Made by a program: the position numbers and the translations under genes
Notes under the pieces: model-generated
Told to the model about the DNA's origin: nothing
What the model saw: the letters and a program-made list of their open reading frames with translations, nothing else
The model's database searches: none
Source of the DNA: Nocardioides cavernaquae
Lineage (GTDB): Bacteria > Actinomycetota > Actinomycetes > Propionibacteriales > Nocardioidaceae
NCBI RefSeq assembly: GCF_003600895.1
Contig: NZ_QYRP01000002.1
Location: forward strand, 930,001 to 994,000
Direction of reading: 5' to 3'
DNA length: 64,000 bases
Shown here: positions 33,043 to 42,252 of the stretch, in pieces
Position numbering within the stretch: position 1 is the stretch's first letter
How the letters are laid out: the number at the start of each line of letters is the position of its first letter

Positions 33043-33734
33043 GCGAGATCCACGCGCTCTCCGGCGCCTACGCGATCGACGCGCTCGACGAGCACGAGCG
33101 GGCGCAGTTCGAGCGCCACCTGGCCGAGTGCGCGGACTGCCGCGCCGAGGTCGACAGCCTGCGCGGCGCCGCTGCCTCGCTGGCCGATGCCACCGAGGTC
33201 GCCCCTCCGCCGCAACTGCGCGCCGATGTGCTCGCCGCGATCACCAAGGTCCGGCCCCTCCCGCCTCTGCCCAGCCAGCAGCCGGGCCACGGTCGTGGCC
33301 GCCGATTTCGCGGGCTCCTCGTGGCCGCAGCGGCGGTGGCCGTGGTCGGCACCGGACTGGCGGTGACCCAGCCCTGGGCCGACGAGCTCACCGCCGTCGA
33401 CCAGGTGATGGCTGCGGCCGACGCAGATCGGGCCTCCGTGAAGATCGACGGCGGCACGGCCACGGTCTACCGCTCCGAGTCGCTCGGACAGGCAGCGCTC
33501 GTCACCGACGACCTGCCGGCCGTGCCCGACGGCAAGGTCTACGAGCTGTGGCTCCAGGTCGACGGCGCGATGGTCCCGGCCGGCCTCCTCGATGCCTCGG
33601 GTGATCAGGAGTTCCTGCTCACCGGCGACGCCTCCCAGGCCACCGCGGCCGGCATCACCATCGAGCCCGACGGCGGTTCGAAGCAGCCCACGTCCGCTCC
33701 GATCGCCCTCTTCGATCTGACCCAGGAAACCTGA
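33039..33734 (+). CDS. rskA: Anti-sigma-K factor RskA
   Basis: 231-residue single-pass membrane anti-sigma factor. The cytoplasmic domain has the anti-sigma pattern HLAECADC (His27, Cys31, Cys34; a possible zinc site), a transmembrane helix lies at about 92-110, and the extracytoplasmic RskA domain includes VYELWLQVDGAMVPAGLL. It should hold SigK at the membrane until proteolysis or a redox signal frees it. ATG overlaps the sigK stop by 4 bp, and the stop overlaps the next gene by 1 bp, so levels are coupled. Confidence 0.92.
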   Translation: MSEIHALSGAYAIDALDEHERAQFERHLAECADCRAEVDSLRGAAASLADATEVAPPPQLRADVLAAITKVRPLPPLPSQQPGHGRGRRFRGLLVAAAAVAVVGTGLAVTQPWADELTAVDQVMAAADADRASVKIDGGTATVYRSESLGQAALVTDDLPAVPDGKVYELWLQVDGAMVPAGLLDASGDQEFLLTGDASQATAAGITIEPDGGSKQPTSAPIALFDLTQET

Positions 33735-35734
33735 TGCACAGCTCCTCACCGGCCCGGGAAACCCCGCGCCGGGTGGCTGTCGTCGGCTCAGGAGTCTCCG
33801 GGCTGACCGCCGCCCACGTCATCGCCAAGACCTCCACGGTCACCCTCTTCGAGGCCGACGACCGGCTCGGCGGGCACGCAGACACCCACCGCGTGTCCAC
33901 TCCGGACGGTCGTGAGCTCGCCATCGACACCGGCTTCATCGTCCACAACGAGCGCACCTATCCGACGCTGCTGCGACTCTTCCGGGAGCTCGGCGTACAG
34001 ACGCAGCCCTCCGAGATGTCGATGTCCGTCCGCGACGACGCCTCCGGCCTGGAGTACGCCGGGGCGCTGGGCGCGCGCGGCCTCTTCCCGACCCGTGCCA
34101 ACCTCGGCCGGGCGGCGTACCTGCGGATGCTGGTGGAGATCCCGCGCTTCCACCGGGCAGCCCGCCGGCTGCTGGCGTCGACGGACAACGGCGACGAGAC
34201 GCTGGCCGCGTTCCTCGAGCGGCACGACTTCTCGGCGTACTTCCGCCGGCACTTCATGGAGCCGATGGTCGCCGCGGTGTGGTCCTGCGACCCGGAGACC
34301 GCGCTGTCCTACCCGGCGCGCTACCTGTTCACGTTCCTGCAGCACCACGGCATGCTGGCGATCTGGGGCTCGCCGTCGTGGCGGACCGTCACCGGCGGCT
34401 CGCACGCGTACGTCGACCGGGTCGCGGCCCGGCTGACCGACGTGCGGACCGGCACCAAGGTGACGTCCCTGCGCGAGGTCCCCGGTGGAGTCGAGCTGAC
34501 CGACGGCAACGGGCGCACCGAGCTCTTCGACGCCGTCGTCGTGGCGACACACCCGCACCAGGCACTCGCGATGCTGGCCGAGCCGACCGCGACCCAGGCG
34601 GAGGTGCTGCGGGCGATCGAGTACTCCCCCAACACCGCGCAGCTGCACACCGACACCTCGTTGCTTCCCCGCGCCGAGCGGGCGCGGGCGTCCTGGAACT
34701 TCCGACGCCGCACGCAGGGCAACGGCCGGGTGACGGTCACCTACGACCTGACCCGGCTGCAGCGCCTGCACACCGACACGGCGTACCTCGTGACGCTGGG
34801 CGGCACCGACCTGGTGGACCCGGCGACCGTGATCGCCACCCGGGAGTACGAGCACCCGCTCTACACCCCGGAGTCGGTCGCTGCGCAGCGTCGGCTGCCC
34901 GAGTGCGACAGCGACCGGATGGTCTTCGCCGGTGCCTGGCACGGCTGGGGCTTCCACGAGGACGGCGCGCTCTCCGGCTTCCATGCGGCCCAGCAGCTCG
35001 GCTTCACCTGGGAAGGTCCCCCGCCGCTCCCGCGCGGGGGCCGTGTCTACGAGACCACCATCAGGCACACCCGGACCGCCACCCGCACCCGCCGGTTCAG
35101 CTACCGCTCGCGGACCTGGCTGGTCGACCTCGACGACCTCCCGGCGCCGCGCGCGCACCGCGAGTTCAGGGCTGCGGACCACCTCGGCGACCCGTCACGG
35201 TCGATCCGCGAGAACGTGGTCGACTTCCTCGCCCGACGGGACATCACGGTGGACGGCACGGTCCTGATGCTCGCCCACCCGCGCGCGTTCGGTCACTGCT
35301 TCAACCCGATCACCGTGTTCTGGTGCCACCGGTCCTCCGGAGGGCTCGCATGCGTGCTGATCGAGGTGCACAACACCTACGGCGACAGGCACGCCTACGT
35401 GGTCCACCCCGACGAGCACGGCCAGGCGGCCGTGCCCAAGGCCATGCACGTCTCGCCTTTCCACGACGTCACCGGTGACTACCGGATCAGCGTGCCGATG
35501 CCCGGTGACCACGTGGCGGTCGGCATCAGCCTCCAGCCCCATCGCTTCGCCGCATCCCTCACCGGCACCGCACTCCCGTCCGGCCGGCGGGCGGCACTGG
35601 CCACGACCCTCCGCACTCCGTGGCCGGCCCTGCTCGGCCGCCTGCGCATCCAGTGGCAGGGCCTCCTGCTCTGGCTCGGTCGCGTGCCCCGCCACCCCCG
35701 GCCCCACCACGACCCCCAGGACGGAATCCGATGA
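33734..35734 (+). CDS. Fused FAD-dependent oxidoreductase and DUF1365 protein
   Basis: 666 residues. Domain 1 (about 10-425) is an amine-oxidase-like FAD flavoprotein: VVGSGVSGLTAA, FEADDRLGGHADT, and a terminal FAGAWHGWGFHEDGALSG FAD segment. Domain 2 (about 435-640) is DUF1365, with TWLVDLDDLP, HPRAFGHCFNPITVFW and EVHNTYGDRHAYV. In M. tuberculosis the corresponding genes are separate (Rv0449c, Rv0448c). In proteobacteria relatives of domain 1 act on phospholipid acyl chains (UfaD desaturase, by family resemblance). It is co-translated with rskA and the next methyltransferase gene. The continuous frame shows a real fusion rather than a sequencing artefact. Confidence 0.9.
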   Translation: MHSSSPARETPRRVAVVGSGVSGLTAAHVIAKTSTVTLFEADDRLGGHADTHRVSTPDGRELAIDTGFIVHNERTYPTLLRLFRELGVQTQPSEMSMSVRDDASGLEYAGALGARGLFPTRANLGRAAYLRMLVEIPRFHRAARRLLASTDNGDETLAAFLERHDFSAYFRRHFMEPMVAAVWSCDPETALSYPARYLFTFLQHHGMLAIWGSPSWRTVTGGSHAYVDRVAARLTDVRTGTKVTSLREVPGGVELTDGNGRTELFDAVVVATHPHQALAMLAEPTATQAEVLRAIEYSPNTAQLHTDTSLLPRAERARASWNFRRRTQGNGRVTVTYDLTRLQRLHTDTAYLVTLGGTDLVDPATVIATREYEHPLYTPESVAAQRRLPECDSDRMVFAGAWHGWGFHEDGALSGFHAAQQLGFTWEGPPPLPRGGRVYETTIRHTRTATRTRRFSYRSRTWLVDLDDLPAPRAHREFRAADHLGDPSRSIRENVVDFLARRDITVDGTVLMLAHPRAFGHCFNPITVFWCHRSSGGLACVLIEVHNTYGDRHAYVVHPDEHGQAAVPKAMHVSPFHDVTGDYRISVPMPGDHVAVGISLQPHRFAASLTGTALPSGRRAALATTLRTPWPALLGRLRIQWQGLLLWLGRVPRHPRPHHDPQDGIR

Positions 35735-37011
35735 CCATCACCTCCTCCCACCCGTCCGTCACGTCGCGGCCGCAGCCGGACCCCGAGCTCTGGCCCGGGC
35801 TGGCCACGATCCCCTCCGGCCCGCGGGCGCGGGTCTCCGCCGCGATCGCCGGCAGCCTGCTCCGGGCGGTCTGCCGGCGGCTGGAGATCCAGCTGGTGAC
35901 CCCGGACGAGCTGCCGCTTCCCGGCCTGCCCGCGATCGTGGTCCACGACGAGGACGAGTTCCTCCGCCGCGTCGGCGCGGACGGCCTGATCGGGTTCGGC
36001 GAGGCCTACCTGACCGGCGCCTGGGACTCACCCGACGTCGCCCTTCTGGTGACCGCGCTCGCCGCCCGCGTGGACCAGCTCGTGCCGCAGTGGATGCAGC
36101 GCCTCCGGCGCGTTCACGTACGCCGCGAGCCGCGGCGCCACCGCAACACCGTCACCCAGAGCCGGTCCAACATCTCGCACCACTACGACCTGTCCAACGA
36201 CCTGTTCGCGCTCTTCCTCGACCCGACCCTGAGCTACTCGTCGGCCCTCTTCGAGGTCGTCGATGGCCGCCCGCACGGTCCCCTGGAGGCGGCCCAGCAC
36301 CGCAAGATCGACCGACTGCTCGACCAGGCCGGTGTCGGGCCGGGCACCCGGCTGCTGGAGATCGGCACCGGCTGGGGCGAGCTGGCGCTCCGCGCGGCTG
36401 CCCGCGGAGCCACCGTCCGCACCGTCACGCTCTCCCAGGAGCAGCTCGAGCTGGCCCGGGCCCGGGTGGACGCGGCCGGGCTGGCGGACCTGGTGAGCAT
36501 CGAGCTGCTCGACTACCGGCTCCTCGACGGGCAGTACGACGCAGTGGTCTCGGTGGAGATGATCGAGGCGGTCGGCGACGAGTACTGGTCGACGTACTTC
36601 CGCACGGTGGATGACCTGCTCGTGCCGGGCGGGCGCTTCGCGCTCCAGGCGATCACGATGCCCCACCAGCGGATGCTCGACACCCGTGACGACTTCACCT
36701 GGATCAAGAAGTACATCTTCCCCGGCGGCCTGCTGCCCTCGGTCGAGGCGATCGAGGAGATCACCCGTACGGAGACACAGCTCAGCGTGACCGACCGGCT
36801 CTCGATGGGCGCGCACTACGCCGAGACCCTGCGGCTGTGGGACCAGCGGTTCTGCGACTCGGTCGACGAGGTCCGGGCCCTCGGGTTCGACCCCACCTTC
36901 CTGCGGATGTGGCACTTCTACCTGGCCTACTGCCAGGGCGGCTTTGCCGGTGGCTACACGGACGTGCAGCAGATGACCTTCGTGAAGGATGCCCATGAGC
37001 GCACTTCCTGA
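35731..37011 (+). CDS. Cyclopropane-fatty-acyl-phospholipid synthase-like methyltransferase
   Basis: 426-residue SAM-dependent methyltransferase of the CFA-synthase family, acting on unsaturated acyl chains of membrane phospholipids. Seen: SNISHHYDLSNDLFALFLD, SYSSALF, SAM motif LLEIGTGWGELALRAA (about residue 206), SVEMIEAVGDEYW and the C-terminal FAGGYTDVQQMTF. It matches M. tuberculosis UfaA1 (Rv0447c) in context and family. ATG 35731 overlaps the fusion gene's stop (ATGA). The product could be cyclopropane, methyl-branched or methylated precursor lipids. The earlier open frame before 35731 is a shadow. Confidence 0.9.
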   Translation: MTITSSHPSVTSRPQPDPELWPGLATIPSGPRARVSAAIAGSLLRAVCRRLEIQLVTPDELPLPGLPAIVVHDEDEFLRRVGADGLIGFGEAYLTGAWDSPDVALLVTALAARVDQLVPQWMQRLRRVHVRREPRRHRNTVTQSRSNISHHYDLSNDLFALFLDPTLSYSSALFEVVDGRPHGPLEAAQHRKIDRLLDQAGVGPGTRLLEIGTGWGELALRAAARGATVRTVTLSQEQLELARARVDAAGLADLVSIELLDYRLLDGQYDAVVSVEMIEAVGDEYWSTYFRTVDDLLVPGGRFALQAITMPHQRMLDTRDDFTWIKKYIFPGGLLPSVEAIEEITRTETQLSVTDRLSMGAHYAETLRLWDQRFCDSVDEVRALGFDPTFLRMWHFYLAYCQGGFAGGYTDVQQMTFVKDAHERTS

Positions 37012-37813
37012 CCTCGTCGCGGTCCTCGCCGTGGAGGTCGCGATCGTCGTCGTGGCCATGGCGATCACGGCATGGGCGTCACTCCGGGCCGGACGCTACT
37101 CGGTCGTGGACACGACGTGGGGTCTGGCGCTCGCGGCAGTCTCCGTCACGGCGGCCGTCGGCGGCAGCGTGCTCGGTGCAGGCGAGCCGTGGCGCTCGTG
37201 GCTGCTCGCGGCGCTGGTGTCGATCTGGGGGATCCGGCTGTCGTGGCACATGCACCGGCGGAACTCCGGGCACGGCGAAGACCCCCGCTACGCGGAGCTG
37301 CTGGCCGGCAGCACGCCGCTGCAGCGCGTGGTGAAGGTCTGGATGACTCAGGGCGCAGCAGTCCTGCTGGTGGGACTGCCGGTGACCGTCGCATCGGTGA
37401 CCGCAGGCGGGTGGGGCCCGCTGGTCCCGGTCGGTCTGGCGCTCTGGCTGCTGGGCGTCTCCTTCGAAGCCGTCGGAGACGCTCAGCTGGCCCGGTTCAA
37501 GGCCGACCCGGCCAACCGCGGCAAGATCATGGACCGCGGCCTCTGGTCGTGGACGCGCCACCCCAACTACTTCGGCGATGCCTGCGTCTGGTGGGGTGTG
37601 TGGGTGCTGTCCCTGACGACCCCGTGGTCGCTGCTCACCGTGATCGGTCCGCTGGCCATGACCTGGTTCCTGGTCGTCGCCACAGGCGCCCGGCTTCTCG
37701 AGCGCCACATGGCCGGACGGCCCGGCTGGGCGGAATACACGGCCCGCACCAGCATGTTCCTTCCCCTGCCGCCCCGACGCGGCACTCGACGCAACCCTCG
37801 GGAGACCCGATGA
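36995..37813 (+). CDS. DUF1295 integral membrane protein (steroid-reductase-like)
   Basis: 272-residue membrane protein with about six to seven hydrophobic segments. The C-terminal part has RGLWSWTRHPNYFGDACVWWG and GWAEYTARTSMFLPLPP, the DUF1295 / isoprenylcysteine-methyltransferase-like signature. It corresponds to Rv0446c next to sigK in M. tuberculosis. The family includes membrane reductases and methyltransferases; the reaction is unknown. ATG 36995 has GAAGGA 5 nt upstream, inside the end of the previous gene. Overlaps with both neighbours keep the operon tight. Confidence 0.88.
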   Translation: MSALPDLVAVLAVEVAIVVVAMAITAWASLRAGRYSVVDTTWGLALAAVSVTAAVGGSVLGAGEPWRSWLLAALVSIWGIRLSWHMHRRNSGHGEDPRYAELLAGSTPLQRVVKVWMTQGAAVLLVGLPVTVASVTAGGWGPLVPVGLALWLLGVSFEAVGDAQLARFKADPANRGKIMDRGLWSWTRHPNYFGDACVWWGVWVLSLTTPWSLLTVIGPLAMTWFLVVATGARLLERHMAGRPGWAEYTARTSMFLPLPPRRGTRRNPRETR

Positions 37814-38292
37814 CCACCCTGTCCGACTTCACCGCAACGACGCTCGACGGGCGCGAGCAGCCCCTCGCGGCGTACTCCGGGCAGGTGGCGCTGGTGGTCA
37901 ACACTGCCTCGCAGTGCGCCTTCACGGGCCAGTACGCCGGCCTGCAGGACCTGCATGCGACGTACGCCGATCGCGGCTTCACCGTGCTGGGTTTCCCGTG
38001 CAACCAGTTCGGCAACCAGGAGCCCGGCGACGCCGAGGCGATCGGCGCGGTCTGCCAGCGCAACTACGGCGTGGAGTTCCCGATGTTCTCGAAGGTCGAC
38101 GTGAAGGGCCGCGACGCGCACCCGCTCTTCCGCTGGCTGACCCGCGAGCGTCCCGGCCGGCTCGGACGCACGATCCGCTGGAACTTCACGAAGTTCCTCG
38201 TCGACGCCGAGGGTCGCGTCATCAAGCGCTACGGGAGCACGACGAAGCCCGAGCAGATCGCCCGCGACGTCGAGGCGGCGCTCGCTCGCTGA
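37810..38292 (+). CDS. Glutathione-peroxidase-family thiol peroxidase
   Basis: 160 residues, thioredoxin fold. The peroxidatic site is a cysteine rather than selenocysteine (Cys36 in NTASQCAFT). GFPCNQFGNQEPG (Cys64) and WNFTKFLVD follow. A third cysteine, Cys82 in AVCQRN, sits where thioredoxin-dependent members have their resolving cysteine. It reduces hydroperoxides, possibly lipid hydroperoxides, using thioredoxin or mycothiol systems. ATG 37810 overlaps the DUF1295 stop (ATGA), making it the last gene of the SigK operon and tying the operon to oxidative stress. Confidence 0.93.
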   Translation: MTTLSDFTATTLDGREQPLAAYSGQVALVVNTASQCAFTGQYAGLQDLHATYADRGFTVLGFPCNQFGNQEPGDAEAIGAVCQRNYGVEFPMFSKVDVKGRDAHPLFRWLTRERPGRLGRTIRWNFTKFLVDAEGRVIKRYGSTTKPEQIARDVEAALAR

Positions 38293-38322
38293 GCTCGGGT
38301 CCGAGGTGGTTCACTCGAAGGC

Positions 38323-38877
38323 ATGGACGCCGTCGCGGCTGCCTTCGATGTGACCCCACGGGCCGACTTCCTGCCGCCTGAGCTGCGCCAACGCGCCGAC
38401 CACGACGGACCGCTCGCGATCGGGCGTGGCGCCACCTGCTCCCAGCCGCGCACGGTGGCGGCGATGCTTGGACTGCTGGCGGTCCAGCCCGGGGACCGGG
38501 TGCTCGACGTCGGCGCCGGATCGGGGTGGACCACTGCGCTGCTCGCCGCGCTGACGGGTCCCTCCGGGCTGGTGATCGGGGTCGAGCTCGAGCCGGAGCT
38601 CGCCGACTTCGGTGCCGGCAACGTACGCCGCACCCAGCGGCCGTGGGCCTCCGTCACGGTCGCGGCGGCCGGGGTCCTCGGCGACCCGGACCACGCGCCG
38701 TACGACCGGATCCTGGTGTCGGCGAACGCCGCTGTCCTGCCGTTGACGTTGGAGGACCAGCTGGCTCCGGACGGGCGGATGGTCGTCCCGGTGGCAGGCG
38801 TGATGACCGTGGTGCAGCTCGGTGCCGAGCGGGTCGTCACCGAGCACGGCCGGTACTCGTTCGTCCCGCTGCGCTGA
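38323..38877 (+). CDS. Protein-L-isoaspartate O-methyltransferase-like protein
   Basis: 184-residue SAM-dependent methyltransferase. It has the Pcm-type lead segment CSQPRTVAAMLGLL (usual ISQPYIVA), SAM motif VLDVGAGSGWTTALLA and later YDRILVSANA, VPVAG. By family it repairs isoaspartyl residues. It is shorter than typical Pcm proteins (about 210), and the first Ser/Gln motif is slightly altered, so it may have drifted to another substrate. The gene starts 30 bp after the glutathione peroxidase gene and could be read through from it. Confidence 0.85.
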   Translation: MDAVAAAFDVTPRADFLPPELRQRADHDGPLAIGRGATCSQPRTVAAMLGLLAVQPGDRVLDVGAGSGWTTALLAALTGPSGLVIGVELEPELADFGAGNVRRTQRPWASVTVAAAGVLGDPDHAPYDRILVSANAAVLPLTLEDQLAPDGRMVVPVAGVMTVVQLGAERVVTEHGRYSFVPLR

Positions 38878-38886
38878 TGCAGAAAA

Positions 38887-38921
38887 CCCGGCTCCACGTA
38901 CGTGACGGACGTGGAGCCGGG
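38887..38921. terminator. Hairpin terminator after the Pcm-like gene
   Basis: Perfect 13-bp stem (CCCGGCTCCACGT / ACGTGGAGCCGGG) with a 9-nt loop, 9 nt after the stop. The T-tract is on the minus-strand side (TTTT), so plus-strand efficiency is uncertain. Confidence 0.65.
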
Positions 38922-39103
38922 CTGGGAGGGACCTTGCACGTACGCAGCGCGTACGCCCCCAAAATCTGGTCACCTGGTCCTCAAGAACTAGTGCAACCCC
39001 AGTGACACTCTGTTCGGCTCCCTTTGGGTGCGCTTTGGGCTAGGTTCGAGTGGTTTCTCGGGGACAACATGGCAGGTTCACGAATGTGCCCTCGGGAGGG
39101 GCG

Positions 39104-39964
39104 ATGTCCATCGACGCCCCCCGCGTTCCGCCGCAGCGTGCTGCGAACCACGGGGAAGTTGCGAACACGATCCGGGTGATCACCCTCGGTCAGTTCGCCG
39201 TGCTCCGCGACGGGGTCGAGATCCCCCATCCCGACTGGCAGTCACGCAAGGCACGCAACCTTTTCAAGCTGCTGGTCTGCCGTCACGGCCGCTCCGTCCC
39301 GCGCGAGGTGGCGGCTGACCTGCTCTGGCCCGAGCAGCCCGGGCCGCCGGGCAACCGCTTCTCCGTCGCGCTGTCCACCGTGCGCAAGGTCCTCGATCCT
39401 TCGCACCGCCATCCGGCCGACCATTTCGTGTGCGCTGAGGATGGCGCAGTCCGGCTGCGGTGCGAGAACGTCGAGATCGACATCGCGTCGTTCCTCCGGC
39501 TGTCTCGCGACGCGACGGTCGCGGTCTCCCGCGGGGACTGGTCGCGCGCCGAAGACTTGCTTCGTTCGGCCGAGCAGCTCTACGCAGGTGAGTTCCTCGA
39601 GGAGGACCAGTACGTCGACTGGGCAGTGCCATGCCGCGAAGAGGCACGATCGGCAGCCTTGGGCGTGCTCCGGATGCTGGCCCACGTCTCGCAGAGTCGG
39701 GGCGATCCGTTGGCGACGGTCGCTCATCTGCAGCGGATTCTCGAGCTCGACCCGTACGACGAAGCAGCATGGCTCGACCTGATCGCTGTCGAGTCAGCAC
39801 ACCGGCACCACGGCGAGGCCCGACGGCTGCACACCGTCTACAACCTGCGGATGCTCGAGATCGGCGTCGCTGCTGCGCCGCTGCCGCCCGTGTCCATGGT
39901 GGGTCCAGGTGTCTCGAATGAGTCTTTCAAACCGTTGCCATTCCGTGATCCAAAGGGCGTCTGA
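39104..39964 (+). CDS. BTAD/SARP-like transcriptional regulator
   Basis: 286 residues. The N-terminal winged helix (about 25-115) has RKARNLFKLLVCRHGRSVPRE and LLWPEQPGPPGNRFSVALSTVRKVL, the OmpR-like AfsR/SARP pattern. A BTAD helical domain follows (about 130-260: LLRSAEQLYAGEFLEED, AHLQRILELDPYDEAAWLDLI). SARP regulators activate secondary-metabolism or stress genes, but there is no biosynthetic cluster adjacent. ATG 39104 follows GGGAGGGG. The target is unknown. Confidence 0.9.
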   Translation: MSIDAPRVPPQRAANHGEVANTIRVITLGQFAVLRDGVEIPHPDWQSRKARNLFKLLVCRHGRSVPREVAADLLWPEQPGPPGNRFSVALSTVRKVLDPSHRHPADHFVCAEDGAVRLRCENVEIDIASFLRLSRDATVAVSRGDWSRAEDLLRSAEQLYAGEFLEEDQYVDWAVPCREEARSAALGVLRMLAHVSQSRGDPLATVAHLQRILELDPYDEAAWLDLIAVESAHRHHGEARRLHTVYNLRMLEIGVAAAPLPPVSMVGPGVSNESFKPLPFRDPKGV

Positions 39965-40015
39965 TCTGGGCCTCTTCAGCCCAATCCTGTCGGTGGCGAG
40001 TGCTTGAGTAGACCC

Positions 40016-41632
40016 ATGGCCAGCCCCGGTGCGGTGTTCGACGAGATGTCGAGGAGTGACCTCCTCGACACCGCCGGCATGCTCGCCCAGGTCGAGCGCG
40101 AGGCCCAGATCGACCAGCTCCGCCTCGCGGTGCAGTGGGCAATCATGAACGGCCCCGACACCGTCGATCCCGATCGCGCAGGTCTGCCCGGGCGGCCCTC
40201 GATGCGGTTCTACGGAGGCCACGGCACCCCCAAGGTCGCCACCGGCGCGGGCGCCGACCTCGGCGCCAGGTTGGGTCGGTCCACGACCTACGGCGACCTG
40301 CTGATGGCCGACGGACTCGACATCGAGTTCCGGCTCCCCGAGATCCGGGGCCGCGTCGAGGCCCACGAGGTCCTCCCTTCCTACGCACGGTTCGTCGCGA
40401 AGAAGACCCGCGACCTCGAGCCCGACGAGGCGGCGTACGTCGATGCGCGCGTCGCCGAGGCAGCCGACGGCCGCGTCACCTGGTCCCAGTTCGAATCCCT
40501 CGTCGAGGCCTCCGTCATCGCCGCCGCCCCCGCGATCGCCGCAGCCAAGGAGCGCGCGCTGCGTGAGTCCCGGTTCGCCCGCGCCACCAGGTCAGCGGCC
40601 AATGGCATGCGCGGGTTCTACCTGCGCACCGACACCGCCGGTGTCGCCAAGCTCGACGCGACCGTGGCCCACATCGCCCAGGTCCTGGCCGACCTCGGCT
40701 CGACCGAGACCCTGGACCAGCGCCGCGCCATGGCCGCCGTCATCCTCTCCTCCCCCGGCGAAGCCGTGCAGCTGCTCGCCGCCCACGCCGCCTGGCGCGA
40801 CCGCCCCACCACCGCCTCCGACGCTGAGCCCCAGCCCGAGCCGGAGTGGTCGAACGAAGACGAGAATCCGAGCGGCCCCGGCACCGAGGGCGGCATGGAA
40901 GACCCGGCCGACAACATCGACGCCGACCCCGACGAGCCCATCGACCCCGCCGCCCTCGACGCCGCCGCAGCAGACACGACCGCCGACGTGATCGCGAAGG
41001 CGATCGAGCTCTGGGCCAACCACGGCAACGGGCAGCCGCTCGGCGACAAGCCCGTCATCAACTGGGCCAAGGTCCTGCCGACCGTCACCCTCTACGTGCA
41101 CCTCTACGGCGGCCGCGTCCACGCCTCCGATGTGGCCGGCAGAGCCGTGATCGGTGCTGACCGAGGCGAGGCCCCACCGATCGTCCGCATCGAAGGCATC
41201 GGGGCAGTCACCGAAGCCTGGCTCCGCACCCACCTCCAGCTCCACCCCGACCACAAGCTCATCGTGAAGCCCGTCATCGACCTCGAAGGCCAGGCGCCGG
41301 TCGACTCGTGGGAGATCCCCGACCGACATCGCGAGGCCGTGCGCCTCATCACGCCGGCCGACCGCTTCCCCTGGGCAACCGCGACTGCCAATCAGTCAGG
41401 CGGCTGGGCAGGCATGCAGATCGACCACACCATCGCCTGGAAACCCGGGAATACCGGTCAGTCCCGCATCGGGAACTACGCACCCCTGACCCAGCGCCAC
41501 CACAACCTCAAGACCCACGGCGGCTGGCAGTGCGTGCAACCCTTCCCCGGCATCTACCTCTGGCGCGACCCCCACGGTGCCTACTACCTGGTCGACCACA
41601 CCGGCACCCGAGCACTCGGCGACACCGCCTGA
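40016..41632 (+). CDS. DUF222-domain HNH endonuclease-like protein
   Basis: 538 residues. An N-terminal DUF222-type helical domain (about 1-280), an acidic low-complexity linker (about 265-320, rich in Asp, Glu and Pro) and a C-terminal HNH motif (about 470-505: QIDHTIAWKPG, NYAPLTQRHHNLKTHGGW). These proteins are abundant and repeated in actinobacteria (REP13E12-like); cutting activity is usually unproven. ATG 40016 and TTG 40004 are both possible starts; neither has a good ribosome-binding site. No terminal inverted repeats flank it. Confidence 0.88.
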   Translation: MASPGAVFDEMSRSDLLDTAGMLAQVEREAQIDQLRLAVQWAIMNGPDTVDPDRAGLPGRPSMRFYGGHGTPKVATGAGADLGARLGRSTTYGDLLMADGLDIEFRLPEIRGRVEAHEVLPSYARFVAKKTRDLEPDEAAYVDARVAEAADGRVTWSQFESLVEASVIAAAPAIAAAKERALRESRFARATRSAANGMRGFYLRTDTAGVAKLDATVAHIAQVLADLGSTETLDQRRAMAAVILSSPGEAVQLLAAHAAWRDRPTTASDAEPQPEPEWSNEDENPSGPGTEGGMEDPADNIDADPDEPIDPAALDAAAADTTADVIAKAIELWANHGNGQPLGDKPVINWAKVLPTVTLYVHLYGGRVHASDVAGRAVIGADRGEAPPIVRIEGIGAVTEAWLRTHLQLHPDHKLIVKPVIDLEGQAPVDSWEIPDRHREAVRLITPADRFPWATATANQSGGWAGMQIDHTIAWKPGNTGQSRIGNYAPLTQRHHNLKTHGGWQCVQPFPGIYLWRDPHGAYYLVDHTGTRALGDTA

Positions 41633-41657
41633 TCGATCCGCGCGATCGTCGCCTGGC

Positions 41658-42194
41658 TTAGTCGTCCCATGCGACGCCGTATCGCCGGCGAAGTGCATCC
41701 ATCGCGTCGACTCCGGCCTGGCTCCCGCCCTCCAGCCAACTGAGCTTGTCTGACTTGGTGCCGAACATGGCAGGAGGCGCGCTGGTGATCACGAGTTCGA
41801 GGTCCGCGTCATGGGCGGCCCACCAGGTCAAGGACTCGTCCCAGACCAGGAGCCGGCCGAAGAATCCGTGCGTTGAGTTGATCCAGTCCCCGAACGTCGC
41901 GTTGTCACGAAGAGCGCTCTCAGGAACCAGTACGGGTTCGACCGGAACGTGAAGCCTTACCGTCCGCAGACGACGTGGCGGACCGGCCTTCCATTCCTCA
42001 ACGGCTTGGTGAGCGTCGATCCGGACCGTCAGCCAGCCATGATGTTGCGGCCGCGAGGACGGGCGCGGAAGATCGAACGCCATGTCTCCGAGAACCAGAC
42101 CGGCTTCATAGAACGTCACCGCAGTGCCGTCGATGCTCTCCGGCCACCCATCGCGAACGACAAACGGCAGCGCCTCGGGGGCAGGGGTGGTCAT
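41658..42194 (-). CDS. Hypothetical protein
   Basis: 178-residue soluble protein I do not recognise. It is rich in Trp and Pro, with no signal peptide or membrane segment. Visible stretches include VTFYEAGLVLGDMAFDLPRP, VWDESLTWWAAHDADLELV and SDKLSWLEGGSQAGVDAMDALRRRYG. ATG 42194 fits the start of protein-like composition better than the upstream alternative at 42227. It is convergent with the DUF222 gene and stands alone; no functional hint comes from context. Confidence 0.65.
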   Translation of the reverse strand: MTTPAPEALPFVVRDGWPESIDGTAVTFYEAGLVLGDMAFDLPRPSSRPQHHGWLTVRIDAHQAVEEWKAGPPRRLRTVRLHVPVEPVLVPESALRDNATFGDWINSTHGFFGRLLVWDESLTWWAAHDADLELVITSAPPAMFGTKSDKLSWLEGGSQAGVDAMDALRRRYGVAWDD

Positions 42195-42252
42195 GATCGA
42201 ATCATCGCCCGCGCAGGCCCAGATCAAGGGCGCATGCGCCGCGTCGCGCTTG

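Noticed and set aside
40016..41632. DUF222/HNH gene as a mobile element or homing endonuclease
   Set aside because: No flanking repeats, intron or intein boundaries are visible; such genes are common resident paralogues in actinobacteria.
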